From positions 1 through 47,055 of the forward strand of contig JAHEKM010000007.1 of NCBI GenBank assembly GCA_024638325.1: DNA of 47,055 nucleotides, given 5' to 3'. Positions 25,675-37,083 of the stretch are shown here, in pieces (positions within the stretch are counted from its first letter, which is position 1; each line of letters begins with the position of its first letter). The notes under the pieces were generated by a model that made no database searches, had not been told where the DNA came from, and saw nothing but the letters and a program-made list of their open reading frames with translations. Made by a program: the position numbers and the translations under genes. Origin of the DNA: Gemmatimonadota bacterium. GTDB lineage: Bacteria > Gemmatimonadota > Gemmatimonadetes > Longimicrobiales > Gaopeijiaceae.

Positions 25675-26796
25675 TCACCCGATGGCGATGCGCGGGATCA
25701 CCCACTCCTGATACGTGAGGTCGTTGCCGCGCGCGTACGACCACTGGCTGTTCCGGAACGACGTGTACGACTCGTACATGCGCCGGAAGTCGGCGTTCTG
25801 AGCCGAGAGCTCCGCCAGATACGCGTTCGATTCGCGCCACGCGGCCTCCATGATGTCGTCCGCGTAGGGGCTGACCACGACGCCGTGGTCGCGCACCAAC
25901 CGCTCCAACGCAGCGGGATTCACGGCGTCGTAGGCGGCCATGCGGTCGCAGAACGTCTCGTGGCAGACCGTGCGGAGGATCTCCTGGTACGAGGTTGGCA
26001 GGGCGTTGAACTCCTCCAGGTTCACGAGCAGTCCGATGGTCACGCCGGGCTCCCACCAGCCAGGGTAGTAGTAGTTCTTGGCGATCTCGTGCAGCTCCAT
26101 GCGCTCGTCGTCGTAGGGGCCGACCCACTCGACCGCGTCGATCGCACCCCGCTCCAAGGCAGGGTAGATCTCGGGTGCGGCCAGCGTCTGCACGGTGACG
26201 CCCAGCCTGGCCATGATCTCTCCGCCGATGCCCGGTATGCGCATGCGCTGTCCGGCCAGCTCGGACAGGCTCCTGACCGGATTACGGAACCAACCACCCA
26301 TCTGTCCGCCGGTCGTGCTCGCGGGAATCGAGACGATGCCGAAGTCGGCGTAGACCTCATTGATCATCTCGAGACCGCCGCCGTAGTGGAGCCACGACAG
26401 CGTCTGACGCGTGGTGAGACCGAACGGGATCGCCGTGTCGAAGGCCAGCCCGGGGTGCTTACCGATGTAGTAGTAGCCCGACGTGAGCCCGCACTGCAGC
26501 GTGCCGGCCGTCACCGCGTCCATGACCTGGAGCCCGGGCACGATCTCGCCAGCTCCGTACACACGGATGGTGAAGTTGCCGTCGGTGAGCGCCGCCACCC
26601 GCTCGCCGATACGGTCTCCCGAGCCGTGGAGGAGGTCGAGGTTGGGAGTGAAGCTCGTCTGCATGCGCCAGCTCACCCTGGGGCCGTCGATGCCGCCGGT
26701 GCCTGCGGTCCCCTCTCCGCTGGGGCCGCACGCGCCCAGGGCGGCTGCACCCGTGGCGCCCACGCTCGCCTTCCGAAGGAAGTCTCGTCTCTTCAT
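25675..26796 (-). CDS. TRAP transporter substrate-binding protein (DctP-like), predicted Tat lipoprotein
   Basis: MKRRDFLRKASVGATGAAALGACGPSGEG... twin-arginine motif plus lipobox; IGERVAALTDGNFTIRVYGAGEIVPGLQVMDAVTAGTLQCGLTSGYYYIGKHPGLAFDTAIPFG... Confidence 0.92.
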   Translation of the reverse strand: MKRRDFLRKASVGATGAAALGACGPSGEGTAGTGGIDGPRVSWRMQTSFTPNLDLLHGSGDRIGERVAALTDGNFTIRVYGAGEIVPGLQVMDAVTAGTLQCGLTSGYYYIGKHPGLAFDTAIPFGLTTRQTLSWLHYGGGLEMINEVYADFGIVSIPASTTGGQMGGWFRNPVRSLSELAGQRMRIPGIGGEIMARLGVTVQTLAAPEIYPALERGAIDAVEWVGPYDDERMELHEIAKNYYYPGWWEPGVTIGLLVNLEEFNALPTSYQEILRTVCHETFCDRMAAYDAVNPAALERLVRDHGVVVSPYADDIMEAAWRESNAYLAELSAQNADFRRMYESYTSFRNSQWSYARGNDLTYQEWVIPRIAIG

Positions 26797-26974
26797 CGTA
26801 GTCGTCTCGGTCCGCCAGCGTGCTCGGGGGGGCAGATGAGTAACCGGCCCTACCCGGGCTGGCAATCGCGTCTCATGTTCCTGCGTCGGGTCCCACCGGG
26901 AACGACAGTGGGCCTCGCGTTTATTGGGATCCCAGAGAGGACGTGGTCTCCCGAGGAGACGGAGTGATTCATAG

Positions 26975-27526
26975 ATGATCAAGCGACGCGCGAACGGATT
27001 CGGCGTCCTGATGGCGATGTGCTTGGCTGTGCTCGCGGTACCGAGCACGACCGCGGCCCAGTCGGCGTTTGGCACGCGTGGCCTGCCGCCGACCGGAGGC
27101 CACTATCACGAGGGCGAGATCGGTGAGGTGCTCCTGCAGATCGAGCGCCACCTGCGGTGCAACTGCAGCTGCGGCCTGGACGTGCACTCCTGCCAGTTCC
27201 AGATGCAGTGTGACGTGTCGCCCGGTTGGACCCAGCGCATCATGGCCCAGCTCGAGGCGGGCGAGTCTCCGGAGGCCATCGAGGCCGGGTTCGTCGCGGA
27301 CTTCGGAGGCACCGTCTTGATGTCGCCTCCTGCCGAAGGCTTCAACCTCGTGGGTTATCTTCTTCCCTCTGTGGCCATCGTGATGGCGGGGATGCTCATC
27401 GGTTTGGTAGCGCGCGGGCGGGCGGAGCCGCGCGTGGCTCCGGTGCGGCAGCTCGACGAAAGGGACACCGAGCGCCTGCGCGACGCGCTTCGTCAGCTCG
27501 ACGAGGCCGAGGGTCCGGACTGGTAG
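26975..27526 (+). CDS. CcmH/NrfF-like cytochrome c biogenesis protein, Cys-rich variant
   Basis: Signal peptide, EGEIGEVLLQIERHLRCNCSCGLDVHSCQFQMQCDVSPGWTQRIMAQLEAGESPEAIEAGFVADFGGTVLMSPPAEGFNLVGYLLPSVAIVMAG. Confidence 0.75.
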   Translation: MIKRRANGFGVLMAMCLAVLAVPSTTAAQSAFGTRGLPPTGGHYHEGEIGEVLLQIERHLRCNCSCGLDVHSCQFQMQCDVSPGWTQRIMAQLEAGESPEAIEAGFVADFGGTVLMSPPAEGFNLVGYLLPSVAIVMAGMLIGLVARGRAEPRVAPVRQLDERDTERLRDALRQLDEAEGPDW

Positions 27527-27571
27527 GGACGGTGGACGGCGACATGATCTTCACTCTCCGGAAGGACACCG

Positions 27572-29076
<1,505 letters not shown>

Positions 29077-29080
<4 letters not shown>

Positions 29081-30066
29081 TCTCCCGCGTCGCCGAGAGC
29101 TGCTACTGGCTCATGCGCTACACCGAGCGCTGCGACACCACGGCGCGGCTGCTACGCGTCCAGACCGGGATGGTCCTCGACACCGTCCTGCCCGACCACA
29201 GGCGTTGGCAGCCGCTCCTGGTCGTTTCGGGCGAGGGGCCCAGCTTCGAGGAGCGCTTCGGAGCGCGCGCGCTGGCCGACGGCGAGCAGGTACAGGAGTA
29301 CCTGACGTGGGACGACCTCAATCCGGCCTCGATCTTCAGTTCCGTTCGGCACGCACGCGAGAATGCGCGGACGATGCGCGAGACCATCAGCCTGGAGATG
29401 TGGAACAGCCTGAATCGGTGCTGGATCTGGCTGAACGAAGACGACTCTCGGCGGCTGTACGACGCCGACCGCCAGGACTTCTATGAGCGGGTCAGCGACT
29501 ACTGCCAGCTGTTCAACGGCATCTTCTACAAGACGATGCTCCACGAGGAGCCGTTCGACTTCATGCGGCTGGGACTCCATCTGGAGCGGGCGGGGCAGAC
29601 CGCCCGCATTCTCGACCTGCACCACCACGCGCTTCGGGGCTCCGGGGATGTCCCCTCCGAGGCGTTGGGCGCGGCCGAATGGATCGCCATCCTGCGGACT
29701 CGCTACGCGTACGAGCCGTTCTTCAAGAAGCGAAAAGGCTCGCTCTCGGGACCGGAGGTGGCGAAATTTCTGCTTCAGGAGCCCGCGTTCCCCAGTTCAG
29801 TCGCGTACGCATTGACCATGGCCCAGGCAGCGCTCGACCGTATCAAGCCACAAGGATCGCCCATCGGGCAGCGGTCCAGGGACCTGCTCCAAAAGGTGCG
29901 TGCGGGTGTCGTGGGGCTGGACGTCGATCGGGCCGTGGAGATGGACATCCATGACGTGCTGACGCACATCGTCGACCAGACCGCCGAAGTCTCCAAGGCC
30001 ATCGGCGAGGAGTACTTCTACGCCGTTCTGCCTGAACCGGAGTGGCCGGAGGTACGGGAGGCATGA
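29077..30066 (+). CDS. Alpha-E domain-containing protein (former DUF403)
   Basis: From GTG 29077: [34 protein letters not shown]...[33 protein letters not shown] overlap with upstream stop. Confidence 0.95.
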
Positions 30067-30995
30067 GCGACCCTCTCACCCTGCCGACTGAGGAGACAGC
30101 ACCCCTGCTGGGGGCCGGTTCACGGCTGTTCTCGGTCACGCACACCACGACCTATCGATACAGTGCGCCCGTGTACGAGAGTTCGCACGCGTTCCGATTG
30201 CGACCCGTCCACGATCGGTTCCAGGAGGTGCTCGACCACAAGCTGTGGGTGTCCGTCCCCGGACGGTCACGCGAGCTGGAGGACGTCTTCGGCAATCACG
30301 CGGTCCATTACGAGATCAGCGAGCCGTACACGGAGCTCGAGATCGAGGCCAAGTCCGTCGTCCGGGTCCACGCCGGCGCGGGTCTCGCCGGGCCGTCCCC
30401 GCTGCCGGAGGCGTCGATCCCCATACCTTGGATGCCCTGGCAGTCGCAGATGATGATGCCGTACCTGCTGCCGCCCGAGTTGGAGCAATCCCAGCTGTAC
30501 GAGCTTTCGGACTACGCGCGCACCTTCGTATACGGCAACGGACACGACCTGGTCGGGTCGCTGCTCGACATGACGCGCACGCTCTACCAGGACATCAAGT
30601 ACGTGCCGGGCGTGACGACGCTGGACACGACGCCCTTCGAGGTCTTCAAGGACCGCCGCGGCGTGTGTCAGGACTTCGCCAACCTACTGATCTGTCTGGC
30701 TCGGTTGGAGCGCGTGCCGGCGCGCTACCGCGTCGGCTATCTGCACACAGGCGGCGACTACGAGAACAAGTTGCAGGCAGAAGCCTCACACGCGTGGGTC
30801 GAGGTCTACCTCCCGTCGCAGGGCTGGAAGGGTCTGGACCCCACGAACGGGGTGCCGGTCATGATGGACCACATCCGCGTGGCCGTCGGTCGCAATTACC
30901 GTGACGGAACGCCCACCTCCGGGGTCATCAAGGTCGGTGGGGGAGGCGAGTCGCTGAACGTCTCGGTGCGCGTGGAGGTGCTGGACGGGGCCTGA
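30063..30995 (+). CDS. Transglutaminase family protein
   Basis: FSVTHTTTYRYSAPVYESSHAFRLRPVHDRFQEVLDHKLWVSV...FKDRRGVCQDFANLLICLARLERVPARYRVGYLHTG...ASHAWVEVYLPSQGWKGLDPTNG. Confidence 0.96.
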   Translation: MSDPLTLPTEETAPLLGAGSRLFSVTHTTTYRYSAPVYESSHAFRLRPVHDRFQEVLDHKLWVSVPGRSRELEDVFGNHAVHYEISEPYTELEIEAKSVVRVHAGAGLAGPSPLPEASIPIPWMPWQSQMMMPYLLPPELEQSQLYELSDYARTFVYGNGHDLVGSLLDMTRTLYQDIKYVPGVTTLDTTPFEVFKDRRGVCQDFANLLICLARLERVPARYRVGYLHTGGDYENKLQAEASHAWVEVYLPSQGWKGLDPTNGVPVMMDHIRVAVGRNYRDGTPTSGVIKVGGGGESLNVSVRVEVLDGA

Positions 30996-31035
30996 AAAGC
31001 TTCGCACCGGAGTCCGTCGGGCACTAACTTGGCCC

Positions 31036-32802
31036 ATGCCCGGACCGGATCCCCAGAGCCTCGAGCAGCGGGTCGCCCGACTCGAGCGACTCGTAGAGCG
31101 ATTGGTGGCGAGAGCGGCGTCGGGCGGTGCCTCGACGGAAGTCCCACCGGAGCGGCCACCGACCGAGCAGCCCGGCAGAGGCGACCACACCTGGAGCTGG
31201 CAGCGCGAGCCCGACGCGTCCACCGAGGTCCCGCCCGCGGGGGCGACGCACGCCACCGAGGCCAAAGCCGACCTCGCCGACCACGGCGAGCGCTGGCTGG
31301 GGCGTGTGGGCGTGATCTTCATGGTACTCGCGTTCGGCTTCCTGTTCAGGTACGCGCTCGATCAGGGCTGGATCGGGCCGGTCTTCCGGCTCGTCCTGGG
31401 CTTCGGAGCCGCCACGGCGATGCTCGTGATCGGGCTACGCCTGGAGGGCGAGCGGGAGCGCTATAGCCAGTACCTGCTCGGCGGGGCGATCGGGATCTAC
31501 TATCTCGTGGGCTTCTCGGCGTACGAGCTGTACTCCCTGGTACCGTTCGTCGTCGCCTTCGCGTTCATGTGCGCGGTAACCGTGCTCGCCTTCGTGCTGG
31601 CGGAGCGGCAGCGCCTCTCGTCCCTCGCGGTCATCGGGGCCGGGGGCGGTCTGGCGACTCCGTTCCTGGTGAACACGGGGTCTGGGAACGTGCCCGGCCT
31701 CATCGCCTACACGATGCTCATCCTTGTGGGTGCCGGTGCTCTCCAGTTCCTGCGTGGGTGGCGACGGCTCCTGTTGGTTCTGGGTTTCGGCGGCTTCGCG
31801 GTCATGGCGTTCGCAGTGGAGGCCACGACGGGACCGGGGGTGGTGGAGGGCCTGGCGACTGTCGCGGGTATCGCCACCGCGTGGGCCCTGTTCGGCGTCT
31901 TCCCGCTGTTCCGCGCTCACCTGCACCGGCTCGACCCGAGCCAATGGATCGACCCGCCACTTCCCGCCTGGATCGCCAAGGTCGCCTCGGAGGGTAGGGT
32001 CGGGCTGCTGCTCCTGCGCATCGGGTGCGTGATGGGCGCGTTCTTCGCCGTGTTCGAGCTGGGGTGGTTGTTCACGCTCGAGCGACCGACGTACGGGGTC
32101 CTCTTCGGCGGAGCGTTCCTGCTGTACCTGGCGCTCTGCCGCGTCCTCTTCGATACGCGGTTGGCGCTGAACGCTTCTGCGGAGACCGCGGCGATCCTGT
32201 TGGTCGCCGCGATTTGGCTGTTTCTCTTCGACTACCGGGTCATGCTGCCGTTGGCGGTCGCGGCGGCGGGCATGCACACCGCCCACCAGCGATGGGGGCT
32301 GCCCGGCGTGTCCTTGCTCGGGCACGTCGTGTTCGCCCAGCTCATGCTCTTCCTGATTGGTCGACTCGACGGCCTCGGCATCGCGAACACCTCCCCGTTC
32401 GGGCCCGAGGAGGTCGGGGCGCTGGGTGCGATCGCGCTCGCCTTTACGAGCTCGTTCGTTCTGGAGTCGGAGCTTGCGAAGCGCGTCTACAGGGTCGGTG
32501 CGCACGTCGCGTTCATGGCGTGGCTGGCGACGCAGTTCGCCCCGCTCGCCAGGGGCCAGGAGTTGATCTCCCTGTCGTGGGGCGTCTACGGCATCGCGCT
32601 CCTTCTGCTCTCACTGCGCCTTCGTCACCGCGGGGTTCAGCTCGCGGGGCTCGCCACCCTGGGCGTCGTCGCCGCCAAGCTCCTCCTCGTCGACATGGCC
32701 CAGGTCGACCTCCTGTGGCGCATCCTGCTGTTCATGGGCTTCGGCGCGGCCTTCCTCGGACTCAGCTACCTGATCAACAGGCAGGCCGAGACCCGCGGCT
32801 AG
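31036..32802 (+). CDS. DUF2339 family polytopic membrane protein
   Basis: N-terminal coiled coil ([16 protein letters not shown]) then HGERWLGRVGVIFMVLAFGFLFRYALDQGWIGPVFRLVLGFGAATAMLVIGLRLEGERERYSQYLLGGAIGIYYLVGFSAYELYSL and many TMs. Confidence 0.92.
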   Translation: MPGPDPQSLEQRVARLERLVERLVARAASGGASTEVPPERPPTEQPGRGDHTWSWQREPDASTEVPPAGATHATEAKADLADHGERWLGRVGVIFMVLAFGFLFRYALDQGWIGPVFRLVLGFGAATAMLVIGLRLEGERERYSQYLLGGAIGIYYLVGFSAYELYSLVPFVVAFAFMCAVTVLAFVLAERQRLSSLAVIGAGGGLATPFLVNTGSGNVPGLIAYTMLILVGAGALQFLRGWRRLLLVLGFGGFAVMAFAVEATTGPGVVEGLATVAGIATAWALFGVFPLFRAHLHRLDPSQWIDPPLPAWIAKVASEGRVGLLLLRIGCVMGAFFAVFELGWLFTLERPTYGVLFGGAFLLYLALCRVLFDTRLALNASAETAAILLVAAIWLFLFDYRVMLPLAVAAAGMHTAHQRWGLPGVSLLGHVVFAQLMLFLIGRLDGLGIANTSPFGPEEVGALGAIALAFTSSFVLESELAKRVYRVGAHVAFMAWLATQFAPLARGQELISLSWGVYGIALLLLSLRLRHRGVQLAGLATLGVVAAKLLLVDMAQVDLLWRILLFMGFGAAFLGLSYLINRQAETRG

Positions 32803-35594
32803 TTCCCCGCCGGCAGGTCTCCCGCCTTGACCACCACCAGCCGGTCGAGGTCGATGTAGCGAATCGCCGCGTCCGACACCTCCGCCGCCGTGAGCTGCGA
32901 GATGCGTTGCTCGAGCTGCCCGTCGTAGAGCAGGGTGCGGTCCAGGTACAGGCCGCTGCTGAGCCGATTGGCCAACAAATTGTCGGTCGCGCGGGCGACT
33001 TCGCGCCCTTGCAGCCAGCCTTCGATGCCCGCTCGCGTCTCCTCCTCCGTGAAGCCCTCCTGCAGGACTCTCTGGATCTCCTCACGCACGGCCCTCTCGA
33101 CCGCCTCGACGTTCTCCGGCGCCGAAATCGCCTGCACCATGAAGCGTCCCGCCTCGTCGATCGCGGGGATGTCGAGGCCCGAGGCGATGCCGTAGCTGAG
33201 CCCCTCTTGCTGCCGGACGCGCTCCGCCAGGCGCGAGCTCAGGAACCCGCCGCCCAGGAGGTAGTTCGCGATCAGGAGGGCGGGATAGTCACGGTCGTCA
33301 TCGCTCAGCGGCACGGTCAGACCGGCAAAGAAGAAGGCGTTCGTGCGGTCCGGTGTAGCGATGATCTGCTCGCCCGGATCCGGCTCGGCATGAATCTGAG
33401 CCACCCTCGTGTGTGGCGTCTCTGGCGCCCAATTCCCGAAGAGCTGGGTTAGGAGCCCCTCGATCTCGCCCGGCTCGAAGTCGCCTACCACCGCGAGCGT
33501 GGTCGAGGGACCGGTGCCGTAGAAGTTTTGGTGGAAGTCCCGCAACTCGTCCAAGGTCGCCGCGTTCAGGTACTCGATCTGCTGCTCGTTGCTCGGGACG
33601 TGATGAGGATGGCCTTCGGGGTACGGGCTGAGCTGCTGGCTGAGCGCCGTGCTGCCGAGTGCACCCGGGTCGGAGCGTCGGCCCTCGAGCGTCGCGAGCA
33701 GGCTCCGCCGGAGCGTCTCGAATTCCTGGGGGTCGAAGGCGGGCTCCTGCAGCATCTCGGCCAGCAGGCGCAGCACGTCGGGCAAGTTCTCGCGTGTGGT
33801 TTGGAAGCTCGCGGTGGCACTCGTCTCGCTGCCGTTCACGCCGAGCGTCGACTGGAGCCGGGCGAGCTCGTCACTGAACTGCTGACGAGACCGCTGCTCC
33901 GTCCCTCTGCTGAGCATGTAGGGGACGAGGAAGCCGGGCGTGCGCCGGCCCCACAGCGTCTCCTCGCTGCCGAGTCGAAGGGTCAGGGTGCCGACCACTG
34001 CCTGGCCGCGAGTCGGCTTCGGCAGGAAGGCGACCTCCATCCCTCCCGGGAGCGTGACCCTCCTCGTGCTCGCCTCGATGTTCTCGGGCGTCGGGTCGAA
34101 CACGTCCGCGGCCGCCATCGACTCTCGGCCCACATAGTCCGCGACCAGCGCCTCCACGTCGGGAACGTCGGGCATCTCGGCGCGAAGCGGGGCCGACTGC
34201 TCGGGCAGGAAGAGCCCGACCGTGCGATTGGTCGGGAGCAGGTACGAGGCCGCCACCCGGCCCACGTCCTCGACCGTCACCGCCTCCAACCTGTCGCGGT
34301 TGAGGAACAGGAGGCGCCAGTCGCCGAGGGCCTCCCACTCGGACAGGCTCCGCCCGAGCGCCTCCACGTTCGAGAGCGACAGGCGCACCGACCTCAGGTT
34401 GGACGCGCGAGCGCGCTCGACCTCTTCCTCCGTGGGTGGGTTCTGGATGATGTCGTCGATGGTCTCGATCATGACGCGCTCGACGTCCTCGATGGAGCGG
34501 TCCTGCCGGACCTGGGCCATGGCGAGCAGCAGGCCGGCGTCGCGTTGCGCCAGACCGCCGACGGAGACCGAGCTGGCGAGCTCGGTCTCGACCAGCGCCT
34601 GGTAGAGTCTACCCGAGGGTGAGTTCCCGAGAACGTCGGCAAGAAGGCCCATCGCCACTGCGTCCTCGTGGCTACCCGCCGGCATGTGGTACGCCGCCAT
34701 CACGACCTGCACGTCCCCAACGCGGCGTACCACGACGCGCCGCTCGCCGTCCTGTGTGGGCTCGCGCGTGTACGAGGGATACAGCGTCATCCCCGGCTGC
34801 GAGCGATCGGGGCGTGGGAGCGCGCCGAACGTATCTTCGATCAGCTCAAGTGCCCGCTCCTCGTCGAATCGCCCGGCGACGATCAGGACGGCATTGTCCG
34901 GCTGGTAGTACTTCCGGTAGAACGCCTGGAGCCGGTCGATCGGCACGCCCTCGATGTCCGATCGTTCGCCGATGGGCGACCGCCCGTAGCCATGCCACTG
35001 AAACGCGGTCGCCAATATCCGCTTCTGCAGCACACCCACCGGCGAGTTCTCGCCCGACTCCCACTCGTTGCGCACCACGGTCATCTCGGACTCTAGGTCC
35101 TCCGCGCGGATCCAACTGTTGACCATGCGGTCGGCCTCGAGGTCGAGAGCCCAAGCGAGGTTCTCCTCGGTGGGTCGCATGGTCTGGAAGTAGTTCGTCC
35201 GCTCGAAGCTCGTGGTGCCGTTGGCGCGGCCGCCGTGCTCGCTGATCTCCTGAGCGATGTTCGGATGGCGGTCCGTGCCCTGGAACACCATGTGCTCCAG
35301 GAGGTGGGCCATGCCGGTCTCACCCACGCCCTCGTGCTTCGAGCCGACCATGTAGGTCACGTTCACGGTGACCTGCGACTGGGTTCCGTCCGGGAAGAGC
35401 AGCACGGTGAGTCCGTTCGACAGGCGATACTCGGTGATGCCTTCCATGCTCGCGACTCGCTCGATCTCGGCGGTCGCCACCTGTGCTGAGGCGGCCCGCG
35501 CGGCGAGGGCCGCAGGGCCAGAGAGCAAGGCGAGCGTCAGGGCGACTCGAAGGGTCGAGCAGACTCGACGGCGCGGGGCTTGCGGGGCGTACAT
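32799..35594 (-). CDS. M16 (pitrilysin/insulinase) family zinc peptidase, two-lobe
   Basis: VGETGMAHLLEHMVFQGTDRHPNIAQEISEHGGRANGTTSFERTNYFQTM (HxxEH) plus second inactive lobe; signal peptide from ATG 35594 (MYAPQAPRRRVCSTLRVALTLALLSG). Confidence 0.96.
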   Translation of the reverse strand: MYAPQAPRRRVCSTLRVALTLALLSGPAALAARAASAQVATAEIERVASMEGITEYRLSNGLTVLLFPDGTQSQVTVNVTYMVGSKHEGVGETGMAHLLEHMVFQGTDRHPNIAQEISEHGGRANGTTSFERTNYFQTMRPTEENLAWALDLEADRMVNSWIRAEDLESEMTVVRNEWESGENSPVGVLQKRILATAFQWHGYGRSPIGERSDIEGVPIDRLQAFYRKYYQPDNAVLIVAGRFDEERALELIEDTFGALPRPDRSQPGMTLYPSYTREPTQDGERRVVVRRVGDVQVVMAAYHMPAGSHEDAVAMGLLADVLGNSPSGRLYQALVETELASSVSVGGLAQRDAGLLLAMAQVRQDRSIEDVERVMIETIDDIIQNPPTEEEVERARASNLRSVRLSLSNVEALGRSLSEWEALGDWRLLFLNRDRLEAVTVEDVGRVAASYLLPTNRTVGLFLPEQSAPLRAEMPDVPDVEALVADYVGRESMAAADVFDPTPENIEASTRRVTLPGGMEVAFLPKPTRGQAVVGTLTLRLGSEETLWGRRTPGFLVPYMLSRGTEQRSRQQFSDELARLQSTLGVNGSETSATASFQTTRENLPDVLRLLAEMLQEPAFDPQEFETLRRSLLATLEGRRSDPGALGSTALSQQLSPYPEGHPHHVPSNEQQIEYLNAATLDELRDFHQNFYGTGPSTTLAVVGDFEPGEIEGLLTQLFGNWAPETPHTRVAQIHAEPDPGEQIIATPDRTNAFFFAGLTVPLSDDDRDYPALLIANYLLGGGFLSSRLAERVRQQEGLSYGIASGLDIPAIDEAGRFMVQAISAPENVEAVERAVREEIQRVLQEGFTEEETRAGIEGWLQGREVARATDNLLANRLSSGLYLDRTLLYDGQLEQRISQLTAAEVSDAAIRYIDLDRLVVVKAGDLPAGN

Positions 35595-35681
35595 GACTTG
35601 TCCTCGGCTGCGGGTGTGCCTCACAGGTAGTAGGCTAGACGCCCTTAGGATGCGCAAGCTTCCAACCGGCGTTGGTCGCGC

Positions 35682-36140
35682 CTACCTCCGCGTGAGCCGA
35701 GCCTTCGTGATGGCCATGTAGGTCGCGTCGCCGCGAGCGACCTCTTTGCCTTCTTCATTCGTGACCACGGACTCGGCGTGGATGACTTGGCGTCCGAGCC
35801 GTGTCACCGTCGACTCGCAGACGATCCCGCCATCCGAAACCGGGCGGAAGAACTTCACCCTCAGGTCCACCGACACCAGCGCGCCCCCTTCGGCCCTCAG
35901 TTCCTGAAAGCGCTCGGTCAGCAGCAAGGCGTGGGCGATACCCGAGTCGATGAGTGACGCGATGATGCCCCCATGCATGACCCCGGCCGGCTGCGTAAGG
36001 TCGGGCCGGTGCTGGAGCCGCGCCCTGGACCAACCGGGCCGCACGTCCAACACCTCCAGGCCGATCAGGTTGAAGAACGGGAACTGCTCCGCGTAGGCAA
36101 GAACGCCTTCGCGGTTGTAGCGGTCCTCCTCCGCCGTCAC
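35682..36140 (-). CDS. PaaI-type hotdog-fold thioesterase
   Basis: FFNLIGLEVLDVRPGWSRARLQHRPDLTQPAGVMHGGIIASLIDSGIAHALLL...VSVDLRVKFFRPVSDG. Confidence 0.92.
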   Translation of the reverse strand: MTAEEDRYNREGVLAYAEQFPFFNLIGLEVLDVRPGWSRARLQHRPDLTQPAGVMHGGIIASLIDSGIAHALLLTERFQELRAEGGALVSVDLRVKFFRPVSDGGIVCESTVTRLGRQVIHAESVVTNEEGKEVARGDATYMAITKARLTRR

Positions 36141-37072
36141 CCGTCTACGTAGGTGAGGTAGCCGTGCGGATCGTCGTTCTCCGCCTTCACGGTCGCCATG
36201 AACTCCTTCTGCAGCGCGAGCGTGGTGGGGCCCGCCTTGCCGTCACCGATCTGGATGCGGTCGACGCTCGTGACGGGCGTGACCTCAGCCGCGGTTCCCG
36301 TGAAGAACATCTCGTCCTGATTGTAGAGGGCCTCGCGCGGCACCGGCTCGGCGCGGACCTCGTAGCCGAGGTCCTTCGCCATCTGGATCACGGCGTCGCG
36401 CGTGATGCCGACGAGCGAGGTGCCGTCGAGCACCGGAGTCACGATCGCCCCGTCCCGGACGAGGAACAGGTTCATGCCGGTGCCTTCGCTCACGAGGCCG
36501 CCGGGGCCTAGGGCGATGGCGTCGGTGTACCCATTGGTGATCGCCTCCATGCGCATGAGCTGGGCGTTCACGTACTGACCGCCGGCCTTGGCCCGCGCCG
36601 GGAAGGTGTTCGGCATCGCGCGCTGCCAAGAGGTCACACAGACGTCGACACCGGCCTCGAGCGCACCCTCGCCCAGGTACGTGCCCCACGGCCAGGCCGC
36701 GACATAGGTCTCGATGGGGCTGTTCATGGGGTTGAGCCCCGGCGCTCCGTACCCACGCAGCACCATCGGGCGGATGTAGCAGTCGGTCAGTCCGTTCTTG
36801 GCGACGGTCTCACGGCACACCTTCGCGATCTTCTCCTCCGTGTACTCGGGCACCATGCGGTAGATGCGAGCGGAGTCGAAGAGTCGCCGGACATGCGCGT
36901 CCAGCCTGAAGATCGCCGGCCCCTTCGCGGTGTTGTACGTGCGGATGCCCTCGAAGACCGAAGTCCCGAACTGTACGGCGGTGGCGAGCAAGTGGAGCTT
37001 CGCCTCCCCCCATGGCACATACTCACCGTCGTGCCATATCCAGTCCGATTGCTGCATGGTGACTTTGGCCAT
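36137..37072 (-). CDS. ilvE: Branched-chain amino acid aminotransferase
   Basis: DWIWHDGEYVPWGEAKLHLLATAVQFGTSVFEGIRTYNTAKGPAIFRLDAHVRRLFDSARIYRM...AKAGGQYVNAQLMRMEAITNGYTDAIAL...EMFFTGTAAEVTPVTSVD. Confidence 0.95.
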   Translation of the reverse strand: MAKVTMQQSDWIWHDGEYVPWGEAKLHLLATAVQFGTSVFEGIRTYNTAKGPAIFRLDAHVRRLFDSARIYRMVPEYTEEKIAKVCRETVAKNGLTDCYIRPMVLRGYGAPGLNPMNSPIETYVAAWPWGTYLGEGALEAGVDVCVTSWQRAMPNTFPARAKAGGQYVNAQLMRMEAITNGYTDAIALGPGGLVSEGTGMNLFLVRDGAIVTPVLDGTSLVGITRDAVIQMAKDLGYEVRAEPVPREALYNQDEMFFTGTAAEVTPVTSVDRIQIGDGKAGPTTLALQKEFMATVKAENDDPHGYLTYVDG

Positions 37073-37083
37073 GACCCGCGTCC

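Noticed and set aside
26797-26974. Small 44-aa plus ORF (MSNRPYPGWQSRLMFLRRVPPGTT...) and hairpins (GTCTCC-CGA-GGAGAC) in the dctP/ccmH divergent region
   Set aside because: No support beyond an open frame; hairpin short. Left as intergenic regulatory space.
31435-32505. 356-aa minus-strand ORF opposite DUF2339
   Set aside because: Charged repetitive translation (E/R/Q/H-rich) from antisense of a hydrophobic membrane-protein gene.
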